Positions 1-11,583 of a stretch of 64,000 nucleotides of DNA are shown in pieces (positions within the stretch are counted from its first letter, which is position 1; every line of letters starts with the position of its first letter). The translations under genes and the position numbers were made by a program. The notes beneath the pieces are model-generated. The model did no database searches and had not been told where the DNA came from. It was given only the letters and a program-made list of their open reading frames with translations. Source of the DNA: Siniperca chuatsi (Eukaryota; Chordata; Actinopteri; Centrarchiformes; Sinipercidae); assembly GCF_020085105.1 (NCBI RefSeq), contig NC_058052.1, forward strand, positions 15,514,233-15,578,232, written 5' to 3'.

Positions 1-27
1 ATTAACTGTCCTCTGTGGGTTCTCCAG

Positions 28-793
28 CTCCAGCTGTGACATGATGGAACTGAGAAGGCGCTATCAGAGCCTCTACATTCCCAGTGACTTCTTTGATGCT
101 GTCTTCACCTGGGTGGATGCCTTCCCCCTGACAAGACCCTTCCAGTTTAATAATGCCTGCAACTTCCACATCTTGCACAAAGAGGTGGATCCTCCTGTCA
201 AGAATACGGCTGTGCTGGACCCTCCTGATGCCAACCACACCTACAGTGCTAAGGTATGACTGTCAACGATACATTGAACTGGGGCTGTCAACAAATATTC
301 TAAATTTGATTATATAATCGAATTGTAAAAAAAACATTCGATTGTGGGGGGAAAAAAGCAGCACTACCGTGGATGTCTGCTTGCGAGCTCACGTTGCACT
401 GAATGCACCGCATGATGGACAGGAGTAAACACAACGTCCCTTTTATTGATTAATAATGAAATGTAGGTCAAGCTGAAACGAGCATATAATTAAACAACAA
501 TCGTGTGATAATGATGCTAGAGAGTTCACAACCCAACTCAGATGCAGAGAGTGATTTGCACTCTGAGCAATCCAATAAAACCCCATTTGGAAAACGGTAA
601 AACTTCACTGGTAGCCCACCTTAGAAAGGTTGAAAGCCGAAGGTTACTGTAGTTATTTCAACTTGGATTAATTTTTTATGAAAAAACGTTTTGATTCTTT
701 TGATCGTTGGACCCTTACGGATTAAAGGAAAATAAATAATCAAGGAATGGACACACATTCGCACTTTGTGACCACTTCAAAGGTAGGGAGTCA

Positions 794-827
<34 letters not shown>

Positions 828-3800
828 ATTCCGGTAAATCTGAATGGATTATAGTTTGGTGCTCATGGTTTCTGTTAAATGAACTGAACGATTACATTGT
901 GGAGAATCTAACCGATCTAACAATGTGTAGCATGTCCATATTAATAAAATTTTAGACATGTATATTTGTATGCGCAATCTAAGCAGCTTAGAACTAGCTC
1001 AAGTGGCTGACCCGGTGGGTACCCGGTAGGTATGTAACCATAAATGGTGTCAAAAATGGGGTTTGATTTCATGAATATTTTAAGGATTGTAATTTTGATG
1101 TGGTCTATGTTTCAGGTGATGCTACTGGCTAACCCCAGTATAGAGGAGCTCTATCACAAGTCCTGTGCTCTGGCAGAGGATGCCCAGGAAGTCAAAGACT
1201 CCTTCCAACATCCTGCTAGACTCATCAAGGTACATCACCCACTTTCCATGCTTGTACCATGCACGTGAGCTGAAAATGATGTAATGATCCTATTCCATTG
1301 CTGAGTACTCACAATGTGGAGGAGTCCTTACTGACGTTTCTCTTTTGGTTGTGGATCCTCATAGGCATAATTATTTGGACATGCTGCTGACCTTTTTGTC
1401 TTCCTCTCTCTCTGTCCTCCTTTTTGCTCTCCATACCCCTTATCCATATTGTCATTCCCCATATCCATCTAACCTATTCTACTCTGTGGCTCTCCTTTGT
1501 ACCCCGTCTGTCTTTCTCCTTTAGTTTTTGGTGGGAATGAGAGGTAAAGATGAGGCCATGGCCATTGGTGGTCACTGGTCTCCCTCTCTGGATGGAGCTG
1601 ACCCAGAGAGGGATCCCTCAGTCCTTATAAAGACAGCCATACGCTGTTGCAAGGCACTCACAGGCATAGACCTTAGTCTGTGCACTCAGTGGTAAGCGCT
1701 GTTATTTTATCAATTTATTTTTCTCATTGATTGTGTTTCTGTTTAAATCTATTAACTCTGCTGATGCAACAATCCCAAATTGAGTAATATGAGTATAATA
1801 TGCTAAATAATGTTGCTACCTCTATACTGAATCTCATCCTGGACATGTTGGTTGATCTTTTTTGTTTCCTTTTTTATATTAATGAGTATTGTGTTGTTAA
1901 TTTGCTACCTATTATTTACTATTATTTATTTTGTGCAATGTTCTTTTTGGCCTTTTGTGTGTTGTCGTCTTGGCTCTCTCTTTCTGTCACACTCTCTATA
2001 CATATATGCATATTTCATTGTGATGAAAAACCAAACGCATGGACTGTGGCTGGAAGCAGTGGCCTGGACCAGAAGACACTGCCATTACTTTGTTTTTTAT
2101 TTTTTTTATTTATTCTTCTCTCTGTTAAATATCTTATATATTTAACTGGCTTTCACTGTCCTGTTTATTGTGTCTCTCTTCGCACAACCCTAATGTAGTG
2201 TATCCTAGGTTAAATGCAGAACACCCATACATAATTGACTGAAGCTATAATGGGGATGAATTTGGGGGTGTGATTTATTTTATGTGATTGTCTGTCAACT
2301 TTCTCAAAATGGCTGCCGTAACCTGTGACAACAGTTGGAGAGCTGCAGACTGGGTCCATTTGTCTATGCTGTGTGTTGAGTGGGAGAAGGGTCACTGTAA
2401 TGATGTGTACAATCATTCAGTGACCTCATGGGAGGGAGTAGCTGTAGAAGGCTCGCCCTAGCAAGGCTTGCCTTTTATACTGTGTCCTGACCAGGATGTT
2501 TCTTTCCAATGCACCTTCTTCCTTTGCGACAGGTATCGTTTTGCAGAGATTCGCTATCATCGGCCGGAGGAGACACACAAGGGGCGGACAGTCCCTGCTC
2601 ATGTGGAGACAGTGGTTTTGTTTCTTCCGGATGTTTGGCATTGTCTTCCTACCCGCTCAGAGTGGGAGGTGCTGTCACGGCGACTCCGGGAGCAGCTGGC
2701 TGAGAAGCTGTCGGCCGAGCGAAAGGAGGCGGATGGAGAACAGGCACTGAACCGCTAATCCCTCTCTTCTCATTTCCGCTTCTCACAGGAAGGCACAGGA
2801 ATTACAAAAAACAAACCCCAGATACACATGAGACACAAAGCACACCTCACAATTCACACAGACAGACACAAGCAGATTATTGTTCCACCAAACCTCACCT
2901 AGGCTTCTTCTGTTTACTCCTCCACCTGTCCCCTTCTCCTCTGCTCCAACTCCTCCATCAGCACATCCACCTTCCCTCACATCCAGCAGACACATACAGT
3001 GGAAGCAGTGAGACTAGGTTGTGTTGTGTAGGCCTTGATCGCAACTGATAAAACAGCTTCCAGCTCCTCAAACACCTCATAATTGGGTGCTAACCTGGGT
3101 ATAATCCTTCATGTTAATCCTAGCATTTTGTTATGCATTATTTTAAACAATACTTGCTTAACCTGCTTGGAATTTGGGTGTTTGCATATTGGTGTAGCAA
3201 TGGTCTCATCGTTTCTCACATTTGAGTCAGTGTTGCTGGAATCTGAAACATTTCTTTACACTGGAATCTGTGGAGTCAGTTGCGTGTAAATAATGTGTTT
3301 GTTGTAGAAATGTTCATTTTTATATGATTTTTCACATCAATTTGATATCATCTGACTTCGAAAAGAGAACCTCCCCCAAGTCCTGTTTCTTGTCTTTTCT
3401 TGTTGTTGGATTCTACATTCACATTTGGACTATATGTAGAATTTGGTTTTTCCAGGGCAGTTGGTTGGACAGATGGCTCCTATCTGACGTAGGTGTATAA
3501 AACCCATAAATGACAATACCCAATACCCCAGTCATAGACCATGGTAGGGCCACCCTATCTTCACTCCGTTTGGAGACCAGCTTCTGATGTACCTACACAC
3601 CTTTTGGACACACCTCTCATTGATTTATACCTTTTTTTGTGTTCCACAGATTGATTGATTGGCAGCTGGGGGGCATTTCTGTTGGTTTTAATAAGAGCTA
3701 GAGAGCTTCCCTGTGTATGCTTCAGTAGCAGTCGAGAGCTCACTAGGACGAAACAATGAAAGACAGATGTGACCTTGCTTCTTGCACGGATCAACTTTAA

Positions 3801-6800
3801 AGTTCATTTAGGCCTTGAGTGTTGTGCTGACTGTTTGCTATCCCACCTCTGTCTTTCTCTCTGTCTGTCTCTGTCTTAATGATTTCCTGTCAAGGAGGAA
3901 GAGGAGAAGGATGACGATGAATTGAAGGACGTTAGTACTCCCACTCACTGGGCTAAACTTGACCCGAAATCAATGAAGGTAAGGTTCAAGGAGAACAGAC
4001 AAGGAATGAACTTATTAGAACTAGCTTTTGCCCTCTTCTTTTTCTGAGGTTGAATGTGCATTTCTAACGTCCCTGTTTTCTCCCCTTGTAGGTAAATGAC
4101 CTGCGCAAGGAGCTTGATTGTCGCTCTCTAAGCTCTAAGGGGTTAAAGTCGCAGCTGATCGCTCGCCTCACCAAGCAGCTGAAAGTGGAGGAGCAGGTGG
4201 AGGAGTCCAAGGAGCCTGAGAAGCCAGAGAGCAAAGTTGCTGAGGAAGAGGAGCCATCTCGCACTGAGGAAGACAGAGAGGTACAGAGATTTTTATTAAT
4301 TAAATAATTATATGAATGAGATGTAATGGCATGAGATAATTTAGTAGTAGTAGTGACAACACTGGGAATGTCTTATATTTTACAAAACAGCTATGGAATT
4401 GCTATTGAGAGACAAGAATTACATTTTACAGTTTTGTCAGTCTTCACAATATTATAAAACTTTTTCAGAAATTAGGTTTATCTTAAATTTCATCTGAATT
4501 GGTCTTCTAACTGAAGCATTCTTCTGTGTTAGGAGGAGGAAAGGAAGAAGCAGGAGGAGCTTGAGCGCCAGCGGAGAGAGAGGCGCTACATCCTCCCTGA
4601 TGAGCCTACCATCCTCGTACACCCCAACTGGGCAGCCAAGAATGGCAAATTTGACTGCAGTGTCATGTCCCTGAGTGTGTTGCTGGACTACAGACTGGAA
4701 GACAACAAGGAGCACTCTTTTGAGGTGAGAATTACTGGTCACAGCATTTTGTTTTATGCTGTGTTACACAGAACTTGGAAGAAGTCTACAGTGCATGTGT
4801 ACTATAGTAATCTATGAAAACCAACTGAATCTGTTTAAAGTCTCACAAACAGATTTTTCTCGATGCAGGTTGATAATACACTGTCCTCTCTTTCTGACCA
4901 GGTTTCCCTATTCGCTGAGCTGTTTAATGAGATGCTACAGAGAGACTTTGGCTACCGCATATTTAAAGCCCTCGCTGCTTTTCCTACCAAAGATGAGAAG
5001 AAGGAAAAGGAGAAGAAAGCCAAAAAGGAGGCTGAAAAGAAGGAGGCTGAAAAGCGTGAAATAAAGAAGGAAAAAGAAGAGGAAAATGAAGAGCCAGTTG
5101 TAAAGAAGACCAAAGAGGATGAGGAGGAGAAGAAGAAGGCAAGCTATCTGGTATTTTCAGTCTGTCATTTGCTCAACAAATTGCGTATTTTCATGCAGTT
5201 GTGTGACTTTTGTTTTTAACCAGTGTGATGAAAAGTCTGTGAAAAAGGATTCCTCTCGAGATGAAGAGGAGAATGAAGATGACGGCAGCACGGCCAATGC
5301 TGAAGAATATGACCCCATGGAGGCTGAAGATGCAGATGATGATGATGATGATGGTACTTCTCTCTCTTTTTCTTTAAATACAACCCATTCAATTATTTTT
5401 GAATTTCCCACAATGTTTTGGTCAATGATGAGAAACCATGCACCACGCTGAACCTGTGATGGATAACATTTCCACGTTTCTGAGGCCTTAAGTGGGGAAA
5501 AAACATTGCTTTCTTCTTTTGGTTTCTTACACAAAGTAGTAATAATAATAATAATAATAATAATACAATTTAAGGATGTATTGGCACTTGTTCAACATTG
5601 TTCTACTTTTCAACGTGATATTTCAATCAATATTTTTAGACAAGGATGATGATGACTCCAATGACAGAGACAGGAAAGACCGCAAGGATGATCGCAAGTC
5701 GTCAAAAGAGAGGTCCTCTAAAGACAAGGTTGGTTGGTAATTGTTGTAGGCATGTTATTAAGACATTGATGTAGTGTAAACATGGTTGTTGGTATAAATG
5801 TGGTGGTTGTTGTTACACCAGGAGAAGAGGCAGATGGTCACACACAACAAGGAGCTGCTGATGGCATTTGTCTACTTTGACCAGAGCCACTGTGGCTATT
5901 TGCTGGAGAGAGACCTGGAGGAGATCTTGTACACACTGGGACTGCACCTTTCTCGTGCTCAGGTGAACACACTTTGCTTACTCACGCACTGCCTGCCCAC
6001 TAAAGTTTTTGTCTTTTTTTCTCTGCGGACATGTACATCAGCCTGCACTGTCATGCTGATTTTTGTCTGTTTTTCAGATAAAGAAGCTGTTGAACAAACC
6101 GGTGGTAAGAGAGTCATGTTACTACCGTAAACTGACAGACAGGGGAAAGGATGAACCTGTTCCTTCCATTAATGAAGCCCAGATAGAAAACCTCATAGGT
6201 GAGCTGACATGGGTCTTTATGGTTGAACATGTTTCCATCAATGATTTAATACAATCAGTTAAGCACAGTTTTTTTAAATTTAATTTTATGAAATTGTTCT
6301 TTTTCTGTCAGGTAACCGAGGACTACTTCCTGCTCCAAAAGCTCGTGCTCAGGCAGAGGCCAGTGAGTCTAGTAATCTGATTGTGTATAATGGAGCCATG
6401 GTTGACATCGGCAGCATGATGCAGAAACTGGAGAAGAGTGAGAAAGCAAGAGAGGAGATGGAACAGAAGCTCATGATGCAGGATTCCAAAATAGGTATGA
6501 TTTGAATTGTATTATACTGCATATGTTGTCTTTGGAAATGGTTTCATAGTCTCATGAGTTGCAGGCTACACTCTGTGTCTGTAGTCCATCTGGACAATGA
6601 TCTGACTCAATTTGAGCTTTGCTACAAAAGAGCCCAGTCTTACTTCATTCAGCATTCTTCCTTCTGTGATTTCTGTTGAAACGTGGACTGGCACATTGCT
6701 ACCAACTGCAACATACGAAGTAGAAAATATGATTCAGCAATATTGTTTTTCATAGTGAATATTCTGTGGTAAAGAGTGCCTTTTTATACAATAGAAAATA

Positions 6801-9108
6801 ATTAAGAGACTAAACTTAATTGTCCCACCAGGGCAGGAATTGTCCTTGTCTCACCAATAAAGACAATAATCCTGACACAATAAACACAAAAGACATCACA
6901 AATCATCAACATCACAACAATATATGTGCAGGAGTCAATACAGTTTTATGTAATTAATCTCCAGATACTTAAAACCGTTAACTTCCACAGACTGGTCACA
7001 AAGTGAAGGAGATCGTAATGGACTTGCACAATTTAGCAAGCTACTTTAGCAGTCTAGCTTAACTAACAATTGTAAAAACATGTACCTTTGGTTGATAAGA
7101 TTATGTCCAGTGTTATGCAGCTTGAAAAGCAAAATTTCCTTAGCATTTTCAGATTTCAACAGATGACTTTTCAAGTAGAAACTTTTTACTAAACATCAAG
7201 TGATTTGCAAACCAGTATTTTCTCAAGTGCTGTTAATAGTTAAGTTTGAGTTGTAGAAAAGTGCTTAATCGTTGACCTGCCTTCACTGTAATCCTCCATC
7301 TAACTTTGTGTTGTGTCTCATTCCAGATGAAGATGCGAAGGTTAAAGCGCAGTTGGAGCAAGCCAACAAAACCTTGTCCAAAGAGCTGGAGGAGGTGAAA
7401 AACACTCTGCGCCAAACTGAGCAGACTCTGAAGACTGTGGAGGAGCAGAAGACGATCTACCATGACCAGATTAGCAAGACGTCCAACACCTTGATGTCCA
7501 CCTTCAAAGGGCTGCTGGCAGTGTTGAATAAGGTGCACCATTTTTAAAAAGCACCAAATTGCTGTTCAACTATTTCATTTTTACATTGAGGCAGGAAGTG
7601 AGCTCATCAGCCCTGTTCAGACAGGTATATGGGTATACGTAACAATGCTGGCTTCGTCGATCTGTTAAAGTGATGGCATTTTGTCATTCAAACATAGGTG
7701 TATAGCTTCCAGCAGCACATTTACGGCTTGAGCTGTGTGCTCACACGATATTAGGCACCTGGTGCACAAGAGTGAGCGGGGAGAGAGAGACAGAGAGCAG
7801 CAACATTTTCACATCAGTTTAATCCTTTAATGTTATTAGAGACCGAATTCTGCTGCCTGTTTTATGATGTCTTGACACAAGCATTGAATGGCAGGATGTT
7901 AAATTGAGACTCTCCTGTTATCCCTGTTAGCTCACATGCTGTATGTAAAGCTTTTGGCTGGATATTCATTTATTCTTCCGCACAATTGGCTGAACGATGA
8001 ACGAACATTGGAAATACATGGAGAAACTGTTGGTCAGATTATTATTGATCTGGTTTTTTAACCTGTTTTTCCTGTCATGGTGCAAGGGGAAAATTGTTTT
8101 TATGAGGCGTTTTCAGACCAAACAGTTCTAGGGACTCCCTGAGAGGAACTGCCCACTGGGGAGCTCCCCCGAGAACTACATTACTACCTTCAAGGGCTTT
8201 TTTTTTTGTCTGTTTGCATTCGCACCCCCAATAGGAACGCTGAAGTGACATAAGCTGGTTGGCGGTTGGTATAGCAATGTTACCTCTTGTCTGTTTTCTT
8301 CCTTTTTTTTTTTTTTTAAGGCTGCCGTTACCAGCTGTTGTTTACACAGCTAACGTTTTAGACAGCTTTTTAAAAATGGCGGTTGCCGGTGCAGCATTGG
8401 CTTGTTTGACCAATCGCTGTACACTTACGTCACTCAAGGTACCTGTTGTGCTGAGAGAGTACCAACTCTGAAGTAGGAGCTTAAAAAGTTCCTCAAAACG
8501 GCGTTCTAAAAACTAAAATTGTTCCCTGTTCTTGCAGCCTAATCACAACAAAACTATGAAATAGTTCCTCCGGTACGAAAACGCCTATAGACTAATCTGA
8601 TATGATCTCCTCAATGCCCTAAAATTGGTTCTTTCACAGCGTTTCCTAGAGACGATGATTGAGATAATACATTTATTACAGTGATCTTTGAAGACAGTAC
8701 AAGACATGCATTTTATCTCCCTGCGTGTGTCGCTATGTGCTGCTGGAGTCTTTACGTGAATCTGGACATTCAGTTCGAATCTATTGAGATTGCAGTCATG
8801 AAAGTAATGATGGGTGGATGAAGCCTTATGAAGCTTTGGGGCTTTCTTTCCATTTGTGCTAAAAAAAAAAAAAAAGGATTAAACTCTTCAGGGCTTCAAA
8901 ATCAACAGCACAGTGACATCTGGTGGTTTGTAAAACTTATATCAGCCCTTCAAGACTGGAGCCGAAACACAAGGGGTGCGTGTCTGAGAGGGGCTATACT
9001 GACTGATTGTTTTTCTTTCTCTGTCAGGATCAAGAAGTAGACGAGTCTGGTGACGAAGTCACGGGCGATCGCATTCGGACGTCTCAAACAAACGGAGCAG
9101 ATGAATGA
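28..9108 (+). CDS. ccar1: Cell division cycle and apoptosis regulator 1 (3' part of gene, 15 coding exons)
   Basis: CCAR1 is a nuclear co-activator of p53, beta-catenin and nuclear receptors that promotes apoptosis. The window holds about 789 C-terminal residues. Exons read from splice sites and phase: 28-253, 1116-1229, 1525-1691, 2533-2743, 3895-3978, 4092-4280, 4533-4724, 4902-5138, 5224-5353, 5640-5728, 5822-5962, 6078-6198, 6312-6494, 7327-7532 and 9028-9108 (stop TGA). All phases match. The SAP DNA-binding motif (VNDLRKEL...KGLKSQLIARL) is at 4092-4190. Lys/Glu- and Asp-rich tracts follow, including a GAT-repeat Asp run near 5335-5353. The EF-hand-like segment (FVYFDQSHCGYL) is at 5822-5962 and a coiled coil spans 6312-7532. 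CCAR2 is disfavoured because the SAP motif is present. Two donors are GC rather than GT (after 2743 and 5138). The first exon's 5' edge (28 or 34) is uncertain, and upstream exons lie outside the window. Confidence 0.95.
254..1115 (+). other. ccar1 intron, no gene seen
   Basis: AT-rich intron between the exons ending SAK and starting VMLL. It holds a pure T run of about 28 bases at 797-824. A stretch near 274-345 (GGGCTGTCAACAAATATTC) looks like the end of a fish hAT-type repeat, from memory only. No coding or convincing RNA signal was seen. Confidence 0.5.
797..824 (+). repeat. Poly(T) run
   Basis: About 28 consecutive T in a ccar1 intron. It could be the reversed poly(A) tail of a retroposed copy, but no body was recognised beside it. 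Confidence 0.8.
1270..1341 (+). ncRNA. snord98: Box C/D snoRNA SNORD98-like, intronic in ccar1
   Basis: This box C/D RNA guides 2'-O-methylation of small-subunit rRNA. Box C is ATGATGT at 1276-1282 (6 of 7 to RUGAUGA). Box D' is CTGA at 1301-1304, a C'-like ATGTGGA is at 1314-1320, and box D is CTGA at 1331-1334. A GAAA/TTTC terminal stem flanks boxes C and D. The 12 bases TCCTATTCCATT just upstream of D' are complementary to the conserved 18S segment AAUGGAAUAGGA. By the D'+5 rule this targets the first G of that segment's GGA, which corresponds to human Gm867. Human SNORD98 guides that site and sits in a CCAR1 intron, so sequence and location agree. The exact ends are approximate. The intron is 1230-1524. 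Confidence 0.8.
5418..5488 (+). ncRNA. Box C/D snoRNA with an 18S G1328 guide (SNORD32-like specificity), intronic in ccar1
   Basis: Box C is a perfect ATGATGA at 5425-5431 and box D' is CTGA at 5448-5451. Box C' is GTGATGG at 5456-5462 (6 of 7) and box D is CTGA at 5480-5483. The flanks GGTC (5420-5423) and GGCC (5484-5487) pair into a terminal stem with one G-U pair. The 11 bases CCATGCACCAC, one base upstream of D', are complementary to 18S GUGGUGCAUGG. The D'+5 rule points to the second G after the U of GUGG, equivalent to human Gm1328. In mammals that site is guided by SNORD32, hosted in RPL13A. The host here is the ccar1 intron 5354-5639, so this is either a relocated copy or an independent guide. 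The rRNA match is from memory of 18S, not from a search. Confidence 0.75.
5538..5564. repeat. (AAT)n microsatellite
   Basis: About nine AAT units in the same ccar1 intron as the second snoRNA, roughly 50 bases downstream of it. Confidence 0.85.
6495..7326 (+). other. ccar1 intron, no gene seen
   Basis: This 832 bp AT-rich intron has no recognised coding exon, snoRNA or clear repeat. A stretch around 6820-6990 resembles worn retroelement tail sequence but could not be assigned. Confidence 0.4.
8105..8586. mobile_element. MITE-like element in the last ccar1 intron
   Basis: The two ends are inverted: AGGCGTTTTC at 8105-8114 and GAAAACGCCT at 8577-8586. They bound about 480 bp with no ORF. The left arm contains GTTCTAGGGACTCC and the right end contains AGTTCCTCCGGTACG. 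Termini beginning GGCGTTTTC are familiar from non-autonomous elements in fish, but this is from memory. No clean target-site duplication was seen, so the family (hAT or other) is open. Confidence 0.5.
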
Positions 9109-9426
9109 ATTTAAAATATATGAAGCTAATCTGTAACACTGATTATCTTAAAAATTGTAAATATTCACTAAACAAGCATAATTTGGCTGTTTTTATTTGG
9201 ACCTATTGTCTCCTAAGTACATGTATAAATTAATGAATTAGTTCCCTTGTAGTCATTTGGCTTCAGTTTCTGTGTACAATAGATTTATTTCTGAGGACTT
9301 ACTTTTCTTACCTAGAATAATTTTAACTATGACAAAGCTTTGAAACGCTTATTTTCATAGTTTTTAAGTAAGTTAAGTTCGATTGCTAACATTTCTTTTC
9401 ACCATTGCTTTAGCTTTGTTATGGCC

Positions 9427-9432
9427 AATAAA
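9427..9432 (+). terminator. ccar1 poly(A) signal
   Basis: AATAAA lies about 320 bases after the ccar1 stop codon. A GT-rich downstream stretch (TGTGTGGGTTGT) follows at a suitable distance. A second AATAAA near 9665 could be an alternative. Confidence 0.7.
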
Positions 9433-11581
9433 ATGCCATGTTGTAGATTTAAATGCCAGTATGTGTGGGTTGTACTTTTCAGAGATTTTTGTTTTTCTAA
9501 TGAGCAATAATGATGCTATTTATGTGCGAGAGAATTCATAAAAACAAAAAAAACAACTATATTTAAAAGAAACTAATTTTGGATGGAAAGGGTAGGTTCC
9601 ATGTGGTTCAGACAGAATTTCTTTGTAAATCTTCCCCATCTGCTGTTTAACCACAATTGTGTTCAATAAACACATTGAGTGTGTAGTTCTTTTATTTTGC
9701 TGATTTAACTGGGTTCTGCTGTTTTTTTCAAACACATGGCTATGCATGGTTCCTCCTCTTAGACCTTTTTGCTGTCGGCGCCTCCTGGCTGTATCCACCG
9801 ACTGCTGCACTGCCAGTTACAGATTTTCATGTTTAACTGTGATGAGCATCTGTCTTGTTTTAGGAAACTACACATGAACCAAACGATAAGCTCAATGAAT
9901 GTGTGTTCTGCTGAAGGAATTGCTGCAAAGACATGAACATTTAGAAAGCCATCTCTGAACTGTGTGCGTTGGTTTGGGTTGTTCTAGAAAAGAGGCACAC
10001 TTACATTCAAATGTGCTCCAAAGCAGGCAATTTTATTTTTCTATTGAAAATGTACTCTATGGATGTCTTGTGCAAGAGTAAAGTGGTCCATTTTAACACT
10101 ACAGTGTGTCTGCATTTTTCCAGCTGTTTAATGTTGTGATTTACACCTGAACACTGAAAACTTCTCTAATCCTGTCACTATCTTTGTAATACTAAGCAGG
10201 CCTGTAGCCGCCTTTGAGGACACTGGGGTCATGTCCTCTGTATTTTTTGTGGCTATTTCATGGGTTCACAAACTTCGGGAGAGTTTACATTGGACAATTT
10301 AAAAAAACTAACATTTAGTAACTAGATAATTTCTAGGTTTAATTTCAGGTTTAGTTTTATGCAGCCCTAAACCTTCAACCCCAGCAACATAGCAACAACT
10401 GTCTGGCACTGTTCTCTCAGCTTGACTGTTACAGCTGCCATTTTGTCTGATCTGTGACCAAGCAAATATTGACAGACATCTTTTATCTACTCTCCAAATA
10501 CATTTATTGGTGCATCATCAATAGGTACTCCTTTTATTACAGCTGTTTTGTGACCCAGTAGAATTTAGTTTTTCTATGATCAGGTTATGGCTAACCAAGC
10601 TAGCCACTATACTAGCTGTCTGGAGCTAATGCTAATGCAACATTTTAAGTAACTTGAATTACTGTTGGGTAAACTTGTGTACTATTTTTACTTTAACTCT
10701 ATGTGCTTGTTTACTAGATTAATTACTGTGTTGTACATTAAAAAAGAAAAACTTTGCAGGTTCAATACCAATGTTATACAGATAGTAAATGTACAGTTAA
10801 ACAATAACTTTAATTGATTTCCATATGTTAATCACTTCAGGCTAGTTTGAAAACATTGTAAAAACACATTTTAAAACCATTTGGTTCATTGTGGAGTAAC
10901 ATACAGTTCATTGTGAGGAGACATCAGTCACAACATCTTGAAGCTCATGTATCATTAACCTAAAACTTCAGCAAAATAAACAAGAAATACGTCAACATTT
11001 CTGCCCTTTCTACTTTCTCCTAGGCTAAACATAGACCTATGCTCTTTGAGGTGATTGTATATAATGATATTTAATTATAGGTATTATCAGAATTATCAAA
11101 CTGATTCATCAGGTGAGGTCAAAATTAGGAAAATGGTTCAAAGGTCAAAAGGAAGGGTGAAAATCTCCATTGAAACACAGTTAAGCAGGCTTAATGGGAG
11201 CAGGTGGGCTTAAAGGGAACATAAGTGAATTTATGGTTCAAAGACTGAATATTTTATTCAACGCACATGACATTAAAAAACAACTATATGAAATAAAATC
11301 TTTATATGGAGCACTAACATAACATGAAAGTATAAATTGATCATGCAGAGAAGTCATTTGTTATACTCGTTTACGTCCACAGACTGATTTCTTTTGCTTG
11401 CGTCCCGCCTATTGAAAAATAAATAAAAATAAACATACCCATTTATTGTCTATTTATTATATAGCTCCAATTTATAACAGAAGTTATCTCATTGCGCTTT
11501 TCCTATAGAGCAGGTCTAGACCGTACTGTTTATAATATTTAACAGTATAATAATATAAACTGCATACAAAAATGTAAACTA
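9433..11581. other. Intergenic DNA between ccar1 and a Tc1 element
   Basis: AT-rich sequence with only short random ORFs. No splice-consistent coding exon, RNA gene or clear repeat was recognised. Confidence 0.5.
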
Positions 11582-11583
11582 TA

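Noticed and set aside
511-566. C/D snoRNA-like pattern (ATGATGC then CTGA) in the first ccar1 intron of the window
   Set aside because: No D' box, no terminal stem and no recognised rRNA guide.
2020-2110. Perfect box C (GTGATGA) in a ccar1 intron
   Set aside because: No CTGA box D follows at a usable distance.
2741-2758. Read-through of the ccar1 exon to the stop at 2756-2758 as a true C-terminus
   Set aside because: The downstream exons continue the CCAR1 protein in perfect phase and include the SAP domain, so this is an intron with a GC donor.
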